Assembly: GCF_015234135.1 (NCBI RefSeq) | Contig: NZ_JADGIK010000003.1 | Coordinates: 270,305 to 334,304, forward strand | DNA: 64,000 nt | Source of the DNA: Faecalibacter rhinopitheci | GTDB lineage: Bacteria > Bacteroidota > Bacteroidia > Flavobacteriales > Weeksellaceae | Direction: 5' to 3' | Shown: one piece after another, positions 38,790 through 46,214 of the stretch | How the letters are laid out: each line of letters starts with the position of its first letter | How positions within the stretch are numbered: the first letter of the stretch is position 1 | Translations under genes and position numbers: made by a program | The notes under the pieces: generated by a model | The model's input: the letters and a program-made list of their open reading frames with translations, nothing else | The model's database searches: none | Told to the model about the DNA's origin: nothing

Positions 38790-39815
38790 GTGAAAAAACT
38801 ACTATATTTATTCATAATCTTCTTTTCTGCAAACCTATTTGCTCAAGAAAAAGTAGCAATTGGTGAAATACAAAAGATTCAATCGAATGTTTTGGGAACT
38901 GAAAGGGAAATTTGGATTAACCTGCCCGTATCTTATCGTAATTCTAAATTAGATCCTGCGAAATATCCAGTCATTTATGTTTTAGATGCTGAAGATAATT
39001 TTACGTTTTTAACAGGAATTGTGAATAAATTTCAAAAAGGACATTACCAAGAAATGCCAGAATCGATTATAGTTGGGATTACCAATAAAAATGGCGACCG
39101 AACAAAAGATTTTACACACGTAAATGATGCAAAGTTTTTGCAATTTATCCAAACCGAATTATTCCCGTTTATGGAGAAAAATTATCGTGTTGAAAATTAT
39201 CGCTTATTGCTTGGACATTCATTGGGCGGATATTTTGCCTTAAAAACATTATACAATCAACCAGAAATGTTTAATGGTTATGTGGCGCACGATCCAAGTA
39301 TTTGGTTTAATGATTTTGAATTGAAAAAATTATATCAAAATGTAAAATTGAACGATTTTAAAAATCGATTATTAATGATTACACAAGTGGGCGAACGTCA
39401 AAATTTTGGACATTTGCAAGATCATTATGGTGGAATAAAAGCGGTTCATTCATTGATTAATGAAGCAAAAAATCAATCGTTAAATTATACTTACCGTCAA
39501 TACGCAGACGAAGAACACGGATCGGTACCAATGATTGGAAACATTGATTTTATGCGTTGGATGTTCGACGGCTATCGCATCAACATTAAAGATGTTCCTA
39601 ATCAACCAAATTTAATAGAAGGTTCGTTTAAAGCATTTTCATCGAAAAGAAATTTTACATTTCAACCCCAAGAAACATATATTCATTTGGTGGCAACTTA
39701 TTTAGTCAAACAAAAGAAATTTGATTTAGCAAAAAAGTATTTTGAATATAATGTGAATCATTTTCCGCAAAGTGAACAAGCAAAAGAAGCTTTGAAAAAT
39801 TTTAAAGTAGAATAG
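38790..39815 (+). CDS. Secreted esterase-D/enterochelin-esterase-like hydrolase
   Basis: A 341-residue protein starting with GTG and carrying a Sec signal that ends at NLFAQ. The esterase fold has PVIYVLDAEDNF (about 60-71), the nucleophile elbow LGHSLGGYFALK near 143 and a candidate catalytic His in DEEHGSVP near 243. It belongs to the putative esterase family (PF00756) that includes IroE/Fes-type siderophore hydrolases. The last 60 residues look like one or two TPR helices. It could release iron from a siderophore or cleave another ester; the sequence does not decide. Confidence 0.8.
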   Translation: MKKLLYLFIIFFSANLFAQEKVAIGEIQKIQSNVLGTEREIWINLPVSYRNSKLDPAKYPVIYVLDAEDNFTFLTGIVNKFQKGHYQEMPESIIVGITNKNGDRTKDFTHVNDAKFLQFIQTELFPFMEKNYRVENYRLLLGHSLGGYFALKTLYNQPEMFNGYVAHDPSIWFNDFELKKLYQNVKLNDFKNRLLMITQVGERQNFGHLQDHYGGIKAVHSLINEAKNQSLNYTYRQYADEEHGSVPMIGNIDFMRWMFDGYRINIKDVPNQPNLIEGSFKAFSSKRNFTFQPQETYIHLVATYLVKQKKFDLAKKYFEYNVNHFPQSEQAKEALKNFKVE

Positions 39816-39817
39816 TT

Positions 39818-39940
39818 ATTTTGATCTTGTTTCAGAATCATTTTAAGTTAATATAGAAGATAATTCGTCTACGTTCTCGATATAAAAATCAAAGATTTTC
39901 ACTCGAACTGACGAATTACTAATCAATGGTAAATGTCATT
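39818..39940. repeat. Cluster of dispersed intergenic repeats left of the IS110 element
   Basis: A degenerate family B unit (39820-39846, GATCTTGTTTCAGAATC) is followed by an inverted family C unit (about 39868-39912, CGTTCTCGATAT...CACTCGAACTGACGAAT). The left half of another family B unit (TGTCATTC, 39934-39941) is cut by the element. The right half continues at 41119. Confidence 0.65.
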
Positions 39941-39990
39941 CTATGTTTGTAAAAGTTTAAATTAGAAGATAAAACATAGAAGAAAAGACC

Positions 39991-40128
39991 AGGGTAAAGA
40001 AAAAAACTATAGCTTGTCATTTGTCGTTGTAGACCGTTCGGGATGTTAGTTCCTTTACCCTTCCTACAAAAATTTGAACAGAACATTAGGTTATAAATCC
40101 TGTATTTAGAATAGATAAATTAATGTAG
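39991..40128 (+). ncRNA. Predicted IS110 bridge RNA
   Basis: Two hairpins can be drawn. The target-binding hairpin is closed by AGGGTAAAG (39991-39999) with CTTTACCCT (40053-40061). Inside are TGTCATT (40015-40021), identical to the left flank (39934-39940), and TTCGGGATG (40037-40045), which pairs with the right flank CATTCCGAG (41119-41127) through seven Watson-Crick and two G-U pairs. A small GTC/GAC hairpin separates them. The donor-binding hairpin is closed by CTACA-AA-AATTT (40064-40075) with AAATT-AA-TGTAG (40117-40128). It holds ACAGAACATT (40078-40087), identical to the right end (41113-41122), and TAGAAT (40107-40112), complementary to the left end ATTCTA (39938-39943). Order and sense match the IS621 bridge RNA. 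RNA ends are guesses. Confidence 0.75.
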
Positions 40129-40154
40129 AGATCTTTTCGATTAAAACATTTGTT

Positions 40155-41110
40155 ATGAGTAAAATTATAGGAATTGACATTAGTAAACAAACATTTGATG
40201 TAAGTTTTCTTGAAAATGAGAAGTGGCAACACCTAATTTTTGATAATAATCAAAAGGTTTTAAAGCGTTAAACCGATTGATTAATCAAGATGATTGGGTG
40301 GTGATGGAAGCCTCTCGCACCTATTATTTTGCGCTAGCAAGTTATCTATTTCAAAAGCATATTCAAGTTTGCGTAGAAAATCCATTGGTGATCAAACGTT
40401 TCAGTCAGATGATGCTTTATCGAGCTAAAACAGACAAAAAAGATTCCAAAATGATCGCTGAATATGGAATGAAAAACGATTTGAAATTATGGAAATTAGA
40501 AAGTGAAAATAATATAAAACTTCGACAGCTTTATACGCGATTAGAGCTTATAAACAAGCAAATTCATCAGAATAGCCATCAGTTGGAGTCTTATGTTAGC
40601 AGTGGATGTTTAGATTCATTTTTAGAAAAAGAACTTAAAAAAGATATATGTTATTTAGAAAAATCAAAAGTAAAAATAGAGCAACAAATGCATTTATTAT
40701 CTAAAGCTGAATATGGCGAAACATTAGCCCATTTAGAATCTATTCCAGGAGTTGGTCCCAAAACAGCTATGATGATGGCTTTAATCACAGATAATTTCAA
40801 AAAGTTTGATAATTATAAACAACTCATCGCCTATATCGGATTTAGTCCACGGATCTATCAAAGTGGGAGCAGCGTTCGAGGGAAAGGACATATTTGTAAA
40901 ATGGGTAAAGCTCAACTTAGAAAATTACTTTATTTATGCAGTTGGTCAGCCAAATACTGTAATAAATCTTGCAAAGAAATGTACGATCGATTAAAAGCGA
41001 AAGGTAAACCTGAACGAGTAATAAAAGTTGCAATAGCAAATAAACTTATCAAACAGATTTTTGCTATTGGAAAATCTAATCAAAATTATAACGAAAATAT
41101 TTGTTTATAA
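40155..41110 (+). pseudogene. IS110-family DEDD recombinase, frameshifted
   Basis: The gene starts at ATG 40155 (MSKIIGIDISKQTFDVSF, first catalytic Asp in GID) but hits a stop at 40269-40271. The rest continues in the -1 frame from about 40253 (GFKALNRLINQDDWVVMEAS) to 41110. One missing A in the run CAAAAGG at 40251-40257 explains the break; repaired, the protein would have 318 residues. Later parts are intact: the RuvC-like acidic residues in VVMEAS and KTDKKDSKMIAEYG, the helical linker, and the C-terminal Transposase_20 domain with SIPGVGPKTAMMM and the serine region YQSGSSVRGKGH. No programmed frameshift is known for this family. Confidence 0.85.
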
Positions 41111-41122
41111 ACACAGAACATT

Positions 41123-41351
41123 CCGAGCTTGTCAAGGAATCTTTTATAAGTTGAATAGGTGATGAGAAGTTGAACTAAATTCAGCTTGATATTTCCGTCA
41201 TATCGAGTGAATTTTAGGAATGAAATGAATAAAATTAGTATCGAGAAATAAGACGGAAATTGGTCTAAGTTCTCGATATGAATAGTTGCTGAGAAGCTAT
41301 TTAAATTTAGCTTGATAGAATAATTTGCTTAGTTTAGTAAAAACATTCCCA
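41123..41351. repeat. Dispersed repeats right of the IS110 element
   Basis: The right half of the split family B unit (41123-41145, CCGAGCTTGTCAAGGAATC) is followed by a family A unit (41160-41192), a family C unit (about 41199-41280, ATCGAGTGAATTTT...GTATCGAGAA) and another family A-like unit (41287-41319). No gene is seen. Confidence 0.65.
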
Positions 41352-42464
41352 ATGAAACAATTTCTTTTCGTGACTACATTATGTGCTTCGACCGCTTTTG
41401 CACAAGAATTGAAAATAGAACAAGCACAAAAGATTTTCGATTTACCGACGCATTGCATCACGATAGAATATCCCAACAAATTAGGAAATGTTTTAGGTAG
41501 TGATGCGGATTTGAAAACGCCAAAGCAATTGCGTCCTATTTTTTACGGCTGTTTTGATTGGCATTCTTCGGTACACGGATTTTGGTCGATTGTAAAGTTG
41601 ATGAAAGATTTTCCGGAATTGGATAAAAATGGTGAAGTGCGCCAACAATTAAATGCATTAATCACAGCTGAAAATGTTGCTATCGAAAAAGCATTTTTCG
41701 AAGATAAGAATAACCGAAATTTCGAACGTACTTACGGTTGGGCTTGGTTGTTACAATTGCAAATGGAATTGAACAATTGGCAAGATGCTGATGCGCAACG
41801 TTGGGCAAAAAATCTTCAACCCTTAAGTGATTTGATTGTCGAAAAGTACAAATCTTATCTTCCTAAATTGGTTTATCCGATTCGTACAGGTACGCATGAT
41901 AATACCGCTTTTGGATTGAGTTTAGCCATTGATTATGCACGATCAGTAAATGATCAAACATTTGAACAATCGATTATCGAAAATGCGAATCGATTATACC
42001 TAAAAGATAAAGAATGTAATATTGGTTTTGAACCAAGTGGCTCTGATTTTTTGTCGGCTTGTTTAGAAGAAGCTCTATTGATGTCGAAAATTCATTCGCA
42101 TCAAGAATATAAAAAATGGTTAAAAGCCTTTTTACCGCAATTATTTGATCAAAAACACGAGTTAAAACCAGGAATTGTTTCGGATCGTACGGATGGGCAA
42201 TTGGTGCATTTGGATGGGCTGAATTTTAGTCGAGCAACCACTTTGTATCAAATTGCGAATAAATTACCTGAATTAAATTATTTAATTTCTTGGGCCGATC
42301 ATCATTTAAATTATTCGTTTAATAACATTTCGAATGACGATTATATGGGAAGTCATTGGCTAGGAACTTTTGCCTTATATGCGTTGAAAACAAAAAGAGA
42401 AATAGAATCTGCAAAGCAGTTGCAAGAACACGTCAATGCATCAATCCAAAAATTCCTCAAATGA
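41352..42464 (+). CDS. DUF2891 family exported protein
   Basis: From the ATG at 41352 it has 370 residues; a TTG nine codons upstream is rejected because it would put residues before the signal peptide that ends at STAFAQ. CFDWHSSVHGFWSIVKLMKD (start near residue 64) and the later YPIRTGTHDNTAFGLSLAIDYA and SDFLSACLEEALLM are the conserved blocks of DUF2891, an alpha-helical, probably alpha/alpha-toroid family of unknown function. It is expected in the periplasm. It stands alone downstream of the mobile element. Confidence 0.85.
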   Translation: MKQFLFVTTLCASTAFAQELKIEQAQKIFDLPTHCITIEYPNKLGNVLGSDADLKTPKQLRPIFYGCFDWHSSVHGFWSIVKLMKDFPELDKNGEVRQQLNALITAENVAIEKAFFEDKNNRNFERTYGWAWLLQLQMELNNWQDADAQRWAKNLQPLSDLIVEKYKSYLPKLVYPIRTGTHDNTAFGLSLAIDYARSVNDQTFEQSIIENANRLYLKDKECNIGFEPSGSDFLSACLEEALLMSKIHSHQEYKKWLKAFLPQLFDQKHELKPGIVSDRTDGQLVHLDGLNFSRATTLYQIANKLPELNYLISWADHHLNYSFNNISNDDYMGSHWLGTFALYALKTKREIESAKQLQEHVNASIQKFLK

Positions 42465-42557
42465 TCAATTGATTTTTCATCCATAAAGTGAATATGGCTG
42501 AGAATAGGGATTCTATAGCCTAATATTATCCGTTAATTTTGATAAAAACCTTAAGAG

Positions 42558-42860
42558 ATGGAAATAAAAAAAATTATATACACAGGCATTGGTGTTATCG
42601 GTTTAGGATATTTAGGTTATAATCTATATGCATCAAATCAGTTAGAAAAACAGTTAGATGTTACAGGAAAATGTACAGAAGGAGTCGTAGTTTCTGCCAA
42701 AAATTCGATTCGTAGACCGAATGCCACGGTACAATACGAAGTGAATGGTGAAGTATATGAAGTATTGTTTAATACACGTTTGGATGTGGATGATGTGGTT
42801 TTAGTAAAATACGATTCATTGGTACCAGAAGATGTATTATTGGTAGATAATTGTGAATAA
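42558..42860 (+). CDS. Small membrane-anchored protein, hypothetical (DUF3592-like)
   Basis: A 100-residue protein with one N-terminal helix (about 6-25, IYTGIGVIGLGYLGYNLYA) and a soluble beta domain with GVVVSAKNS, ATVQYEVNGEVYEV and VDDVVLVKYD. The beta part resembles DUF3592-type domains, in which a short barrel sits next to membrane helices. Function unknown. It is convergent with the porin gene and they share a terminator. Confidence 0.7.
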   Translation: MEIKKIIYTGIGVIGLGYLGYNLYASNQLEKQLDVTGKCTEGVVVSAKNSIRRPNATVQYEVNGEVYEVLFNTRLDVDDVVLVKYDSLVPEDVLLVDNCE

Positions 42861-42873
42861 TGAATACAGGTGA

Positions 42874-42910
42874 ATAAAAAACACCTCTCAAAAAATTGGA
42901 GGTGTTTAAA
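42874..42910. terminator. Bidirectional terminator
   Basis: AAACACCTC (42879-42887) pairs with GAGGTGTTT (42899-42907); A-rich on the left and TTTAAAT on the right. Confidence 0.8.
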
Positions 42911-42918
42911 TAGATTGA

Positions 42919-44103
42919 TTAGAAACATATTGCCGTTGAAATTTGCAGGCGGAAAGCTTCTAATTTATTTTCAACTTGATATCTGGTGGTGAATCCATAA
43001 TTGCCTTCTATCCCCATTCGTATATAAGATGTGGGATTATAGACAAGGTTTAGAGCTGCATGTTGAATGGATTTTGTCATTCCTTCCGTCATGTATTTCT
43101 CTTTTCCGATTTTTGAATAGTTGTAATAGGCTACTGAACTCCATTTGTCATTCCACCAATGTTCATAAGCTACGATACCCATTTGATAGGGCAACATCTT
43201 TAAATTGTTGTGATCATTTAAATCAGGAACAGCATCATATCCCTCTCCACCAAAAGCTAGTGTAATGGTATTCGCCCCTTTACCATACATAGTTTGTAGA
43301 ATCAATTTACTTTTTTTACCAGTTTTAATCACAGAGCTTAAATTTAAGGCATACCCTAACATGGTTTCTGTATGAAAATCTTCTTTTGTCGTGTAACGTT
43401 TATCATAACTGATCGGATTAAGCGTTAGCGCACCTCGAATATAGGTTTCTCCCCCGTATCGATAAGTTGCAATAACATTTGGTAAGACTGGTTTCATTTT
43501 CCAACCTAAGGAATCATCTGGCACTGTTATACTGGGAATATCAGGATCTTCTAAAGCAAAAGAGTACTGATGTTTTGCATTGACTTCTTTGGTGTACCGG
43601 ATTTGCATACGACGAACTCCTATGGATCCATTAGGTCCATTAAAATCGAAAATATTAGGCCATGTATTCATATCTGCATTGGTACTCCAATCCTGTCCGA
43701 TTTTCCAATTTTTATAGGTAATATACCCTTTTCTAAATCTAGGAGCAGTTTTATTATCTGCCCCAATGAAATCAATTTCAAAATATACAGATAAATCTAA
43801 ATCAGTATTTCCAAATTTTAATCCAACCTGAGATTGTCGAATACTAGCGTGTGAGCTATAATCAGTTTTGTTAGATTGTATATATGAAGGCATAAAACCA
43901 TCTACAAATGCATTTTTTTTATTATCAATAATAACGTCAGCTTCTATAAATCCGGATAAGCCTATTTCCCACGGCCCTTTTTTAGTAGTTAAATCCCCCA
44001 AGATTGTTGGGTTTTGAGTAGTGTCTTCTGGTTCAACAATCGTATCCTGAGCATTAGATATAATTGTGAACATTAAAAGTACAAGGGTAGCTATTTTTTT
44101 CAT
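42919..44103 (-). CDS. Phosphate-selective-type porin (OprO/OprP-like)
   Basis: A 394-residue outer membrane protein. The signal peptide ends at ISNAQ, and a 25-residue acidic linker precedes the barrel. SSHASIRQSQVGLKFGNTDLD and GPNGSIGVRRMQIRYTKE are segments seen in flavobacterial members of the OprO/OprP porin group; the barrel ends LQISTAICF with a terminal Phe. These porins pass anions or small solutes; selectivity cannot be read from sequence. It is monocistronic. Confidence 0.8.
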   Translation of the reverse strand: MKKIATLVLLMFTIISNAQDTIVEPEDTTQNPTILGDLTTKKGPWEIGLSGFIEADVIIDNKKNAFVDGFMPSYIQSNKTDYSSHASIRQSQVGLKFGNTDLDLSVYFEIDFIGADNKTAPRFRKGYITYKNWKIGQDWSTNADMNTWPNIFDFNGPNGSIGVRRMQIRYTKEVNAKHQYSFALEDPDIPSITVPDDSLGWKMKPVLPNVIATYRYGGETYIRGALTLNPISYDKRYTTKEDFHTETMLGYALNLSSVIKTGKKSKLILQTMYGKGANTITLAFGGEGYDAVPDLNDHNNLKMLPYQMGIVAYEHWWNDKWSSVAYYNYSKIGKEKYMTEGMTKSIQHAALNLVYNPTSYIRMGIEGNYGFTTRYQVENKLEAFRLQISTAICF

Positions 44104-44513
44104 AAATAATTAATACAAATTAACTATTCACAATAGCGGTTAACCTTTTTATTTTTTTTTATTTTGTATCAGTAGGGAGGTGTATAACAAATGAAATCAT
44201 TTATTATAAAACAATCACTATGAATGGATTAAATTAATAAAATTCTGTAAAAAGTTATTATAAGGAAATAATATTCGCACTAAAGGTGAAGAATTCCTTA
44301 TAAATTCCAAGGATTTAATGATTTTTAGAATTATAAAAATATGATTAAAGTTGAGATTGATTCGAATAAGATATATTGTTATATTGCTTTTAGAATATTT
44401 CTAATTTTAAATCCACTAATAGTTTGGCCAATAATTAATTATAGGATTTATAAATATCTAAAAATTTTAAAAAATAAACCCTAAATCAATAATGGATTTA
44501 GGGCTGTATTAAA
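44104..44513. other. Intergenic region between porin and dusB
   Basis: About 410 A/T-rich bases. A possible 47-codon frame (ATG at 44341, stop at 44482-44484) encodes a basic peptide with one hydrophobic stretch (CYIAFRIFLILNPLIVW); its stop lies in the dusB terminator stem and its upstream region lacks a clear promoter, so it may be chance. A 10-codon frame at 44191-44223 follows a strong GGGAGG sequence. Neither is called as a gene. Confidence 0.4.
44460..44503 (-). terminator. Terminator after dusB
   Basis: On the minus strand CCCTAAATC (44503-44495) pairs with GATTTAGGG (44487-44479), followed by TTTATTTTTT. Confidence 0.85.
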
Positions 44514-45503
44514 TTATATTAGGTTTGGAATAAATTCTTCTTCGATTTCTTTAAAAGTATTTTCTAAATCAATTAAATTATCTTGTGTAACTAGTTTTGT
44601 ACGATAAGGTTTAAAATTAGGAATACCTTTAAAATAGTTTGTATAATGCATACGTGTTTCCAAAATTCCTGTACGTTCTCCTTTCCATTCAACTGCCCAC
44701 ATCAGGTGATTTTTTGCAGCTTCCATCCGTTCATAGATTGTCGGTTCTGGTAACAGTTCACCTGTTTCACGGTAATGTTTAATATGGTTAAAAATCCATG
44801 GATAACCAATTGCCGCACGACCAATCATTATTCCATCTACCCCATATTTCTCCTTATATTCAACTGCTTTTTGTGGAGAATCTATATCACCATTTCCAAA
44901 AATTGGAATTTCAATATTTGGATTGGCTTTAACTCGAGCGATATGCGACCAATCTGAATGACCTTTATACATCTGTGCTCTTGTACGACCGTGTATCGCC
45001 AAAGCTTTAATCCCAGTATCTTGCAAACGTTGAGCGACTTCATCTATATTAATAGAATCATGATCCCAGCCTAAACGTGTCTTTACAGTTACAGGTAAAT
45101 GAGTACTTTCAACAACTGATTTTGTTAAACGGACCATTAGATCAATATCCTTTAATACACCTGCGCCTGCGCCTTTACAAACAACTTTCTTTACAGGACA
45201 TCCGAAATTGATATCTACCAAATCGGGTTGTACAGTTTCAACAATCTTGGCAGACATGGCCATTGCCTCCTCATCTCCACCAAATATTTGAATACCAATT
45301 GGTCTTTCGTAATCAAAAATATCTAATTTCATGCGACTTTTCATCGCATCCCTAATTAACCCTTCTGATGAAATAAACTCAGTATACATCAAATCCGCAC
45401 CATGTTGTTTACATAGTCTACGGAAAGGTGGATCACTCACATCCTCCATCGGAGCAAGTAATAAAGGGAAGTCTGGTAACTCTATGTTTCCTATCTTTAC
45501 CAC
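44514..45503 (-). CDS. dusB: tRNA-dihydrouridine synthase
   Basis: A flavin enzyme that reduces uridines in tRNA to dihydrouridine. The 329-residue TIM barrel begins LPDFPLLLAPMEDVSDPPFR (FMN-binding), has DINFGCPVKKVVCKGAGAG near residue 97 with the catalytic Cys, and HGRTRAQMYKGHSDWSHI and GNGDIDSPQKAVEY later. It appears to start with GTG at 45503. A minus-strand TAATTTTG at 45527-45520 is a plausible -7 element, lying in the 34-base gap to the divergent atpZ. DusB rather than another Dus paralogue is the closest match, but paralogues are alike. Confidence 0.9.
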   Translation of the reverse strand: MVKIGNIELPDFPLLLAPMEDVSDPPFRRLCKQHGADLMYTEFISSEGLIRDAMKSRMKLDIFDYERPIGIQIFGGDEEAMAMSAKIVETVQPDLVDINFGCPVKKVVCKGAGAGVLKDIDLMVRLTKSVVESTHLPVTVKTRLGWDHDSINIDEVAQRLQDTGIKALAIHGRTRAQMYKGHSDWSHIARVKANPNIEIPIFGNGDIDSPQKAVEYKEKYGVDGIMIGRAAIGYPWIFNHIKHYRETGELLPEPTIYERMEAAKNHLMWAVEWKGERTGILETRMHYTNYFKGIPNFKPYRTKLVTQDNLIDLENTFKEIEEEFIPNLI

Positions 45504-45537
45504 AGAAAATAATTTTTTGCAAAATTACGTAATAATT

Positions 45538-45753
45538 ATGAAACAAGAACCTAAGACAAAAAACGTTAATAATTATTTGAAATTTTCAGCAATGGGAATT
45601 CAAATGGCGCTTACGATTGCTATCTTTGCCGGAATTGGTTATTGGTTAGATCAGAAATATCAAACAAAACAACCTTATTGGACAGCTGCCTTGTCGCTTT
45701 TTGGGGTATTTGGGGGTATTTATTCTGTAATTAGACAATTACCGAAAGATTAG
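45538..45753 (+). CDS. AtpZ/AtpI-family protein
   Basis: A 71-residue protein from the ATG at 45538, with two membrane helices (about 17-35 and 45-65). The segment FAGIGYWLDQKYQTKQPYWT is the conserved hairpin of the AtpI/AtpZ (ATP synthase gene 1) family. It lies just before a small membrane protein and the atp operon, as expected. The family is proposed to help assemble or supply Mg2+/Ca2+ to ATP synthase. The longer frame open from 45331 runs through the antisense of dusB and is not used. Confidence 0.85.
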   Translation: MKQEPKTKNVNNYLKFSAMGIQMALTIAIFAGIGYWLDQKYQTKQPYWTAALSLFGVFGGIYSVIRQLPKD

Positions 45754-45755
45754 TT

Positions 45756-46136
45756 ATGGGAAAAGAATTTATTAAACTGACATTAATATATAGTATATTA
45801 GTTTTGTTAGTTGGGGCATTGCATTTTTGGATAGTATCTTCAATGAATCTTAGCGAAAATCCGCCAATAGTGTACAAAATTTATATTATTTTAGGTATAA
45901 TTACTTTTATGATTCTCCAAGCGGGGTTTTTAGTGAAAGTGAAAAGCTCTGATTTTGTTGGTTTTACTTTTATGGGTGGAATGATTGCTAAAATGGCAAT
46001 CACATTAGCATTGATTATTGTAAATGAACAAATTAAATCGAATGTTTTGCATTTGGTATTAGCATATTTTGTAATTTTGTCCATTGAAGTTTTAATGTTT
46101 CTACGTCTAATAAAACTTGACTTAAAAAAGTTTTAA
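45756..46136 (+). CDS. Small four-helix membrane protein of the atp locus
   Basis: A 126-residue protein with four hydrophobic helices (about 8-28, 42-62, 68-90 and 97-118), starting three bases after the atpZ stop. Its position and topology match the second small membrane protein seen before atpB in flavobacteria, which resembles ATP synthase subunit I. No catalytic motif is present. A role in assembly of the F0 part is an inference from position. Confidence 0.75.
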   Translation: MGKEFIKLTLIYSILVLLVGALHFWIVSSMNLSENPPIVYKIYIILGIITFMILQAGFLVKVKSSDFVGFTFMGGMIAKMAITLALIIVNEQIKSNVLHLVLAYFVILSIEVLMFLRLIKLDLKKF

Positions 46137-46154
46137 TGATTTTTAGCATTACGC

Positions 46155-46185
46155 TTTGGTAAGTGGTTAATTTACTATAATTTTG
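46155..46185 (+). promoter_or_regulatory. Promoter of the atpBEFHAG operon
   Basis: TTTG (46155-46158), 19 bases, then TAATTTTG (46178-46185), followed by CAC. This is a full Bacteroidota promoter about 30 bases before the atpB start codon. Confidence 0.75.
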
Positions 46186-46214
46186 CACGCAATTTAGATA
46201 CAAAGGAATTAAAC

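Larger units (their letters stand above)
39938..41122 (+). mobile_element. IS110-family insertion element with bridge RNA
   Basis: An element of about 1.18 kb. A CATTC sequence is present at both junctions (39937-39941 and 41119-41123), as expected for a core copied on insertion; exact ends cannot be fixed inside that shared sequence. There are no long terminal inverted repeats, which is normal for IS110. Joining the flanks rebuilds a family B dispersed repeat, TGTCATTCCGAGCTTGTC. The 5' non-coding end carries a predicted bridge RNA and the rest encodes a DEDD recombinase broken by a frameshift. The layout (RNA before the gene) fits the IS110 group rather than IS1111. Confidence 0.85.

Noticed and set aside
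40011..40019. AGCTTGTCA in the bridge RNA matching the right flank GAGCTTGTCAAGG
   Set aside because: The match is in the wrong strand sense for a right target guide; only the overlapping TGTCATT fits the left guide rule. The longer overlap may be chance.
40251..40257. Programmed -1 frameshift in the IS110 recombinase
   Set aside because: Only four A residues, no classical slippery heptamer, and IS110 recombinases are normally one frame; a deletion or sequencing error is simpler.
44191..44223. Ten-codon frame after a GGGAGG sequence, possible leader peptide
   Set aside because: No regulated gene follows on the plus strand, and strong Shine-Dalgarno sites are not typical in this group.
44341..44484. 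47-codon membrane-like small protein
   Set aside because: No promoter, and its end overlaps the dusB terminator; composition is as expected for A/T-rich non-coding DNA. Kept as a note only.
45331..45537. N-terminal extension of the atpZ reading frame
   Set aside because: It runs antisense through the start of dusB and has no AtpZ similarity; the ATG at 45538 gives the normal family length.
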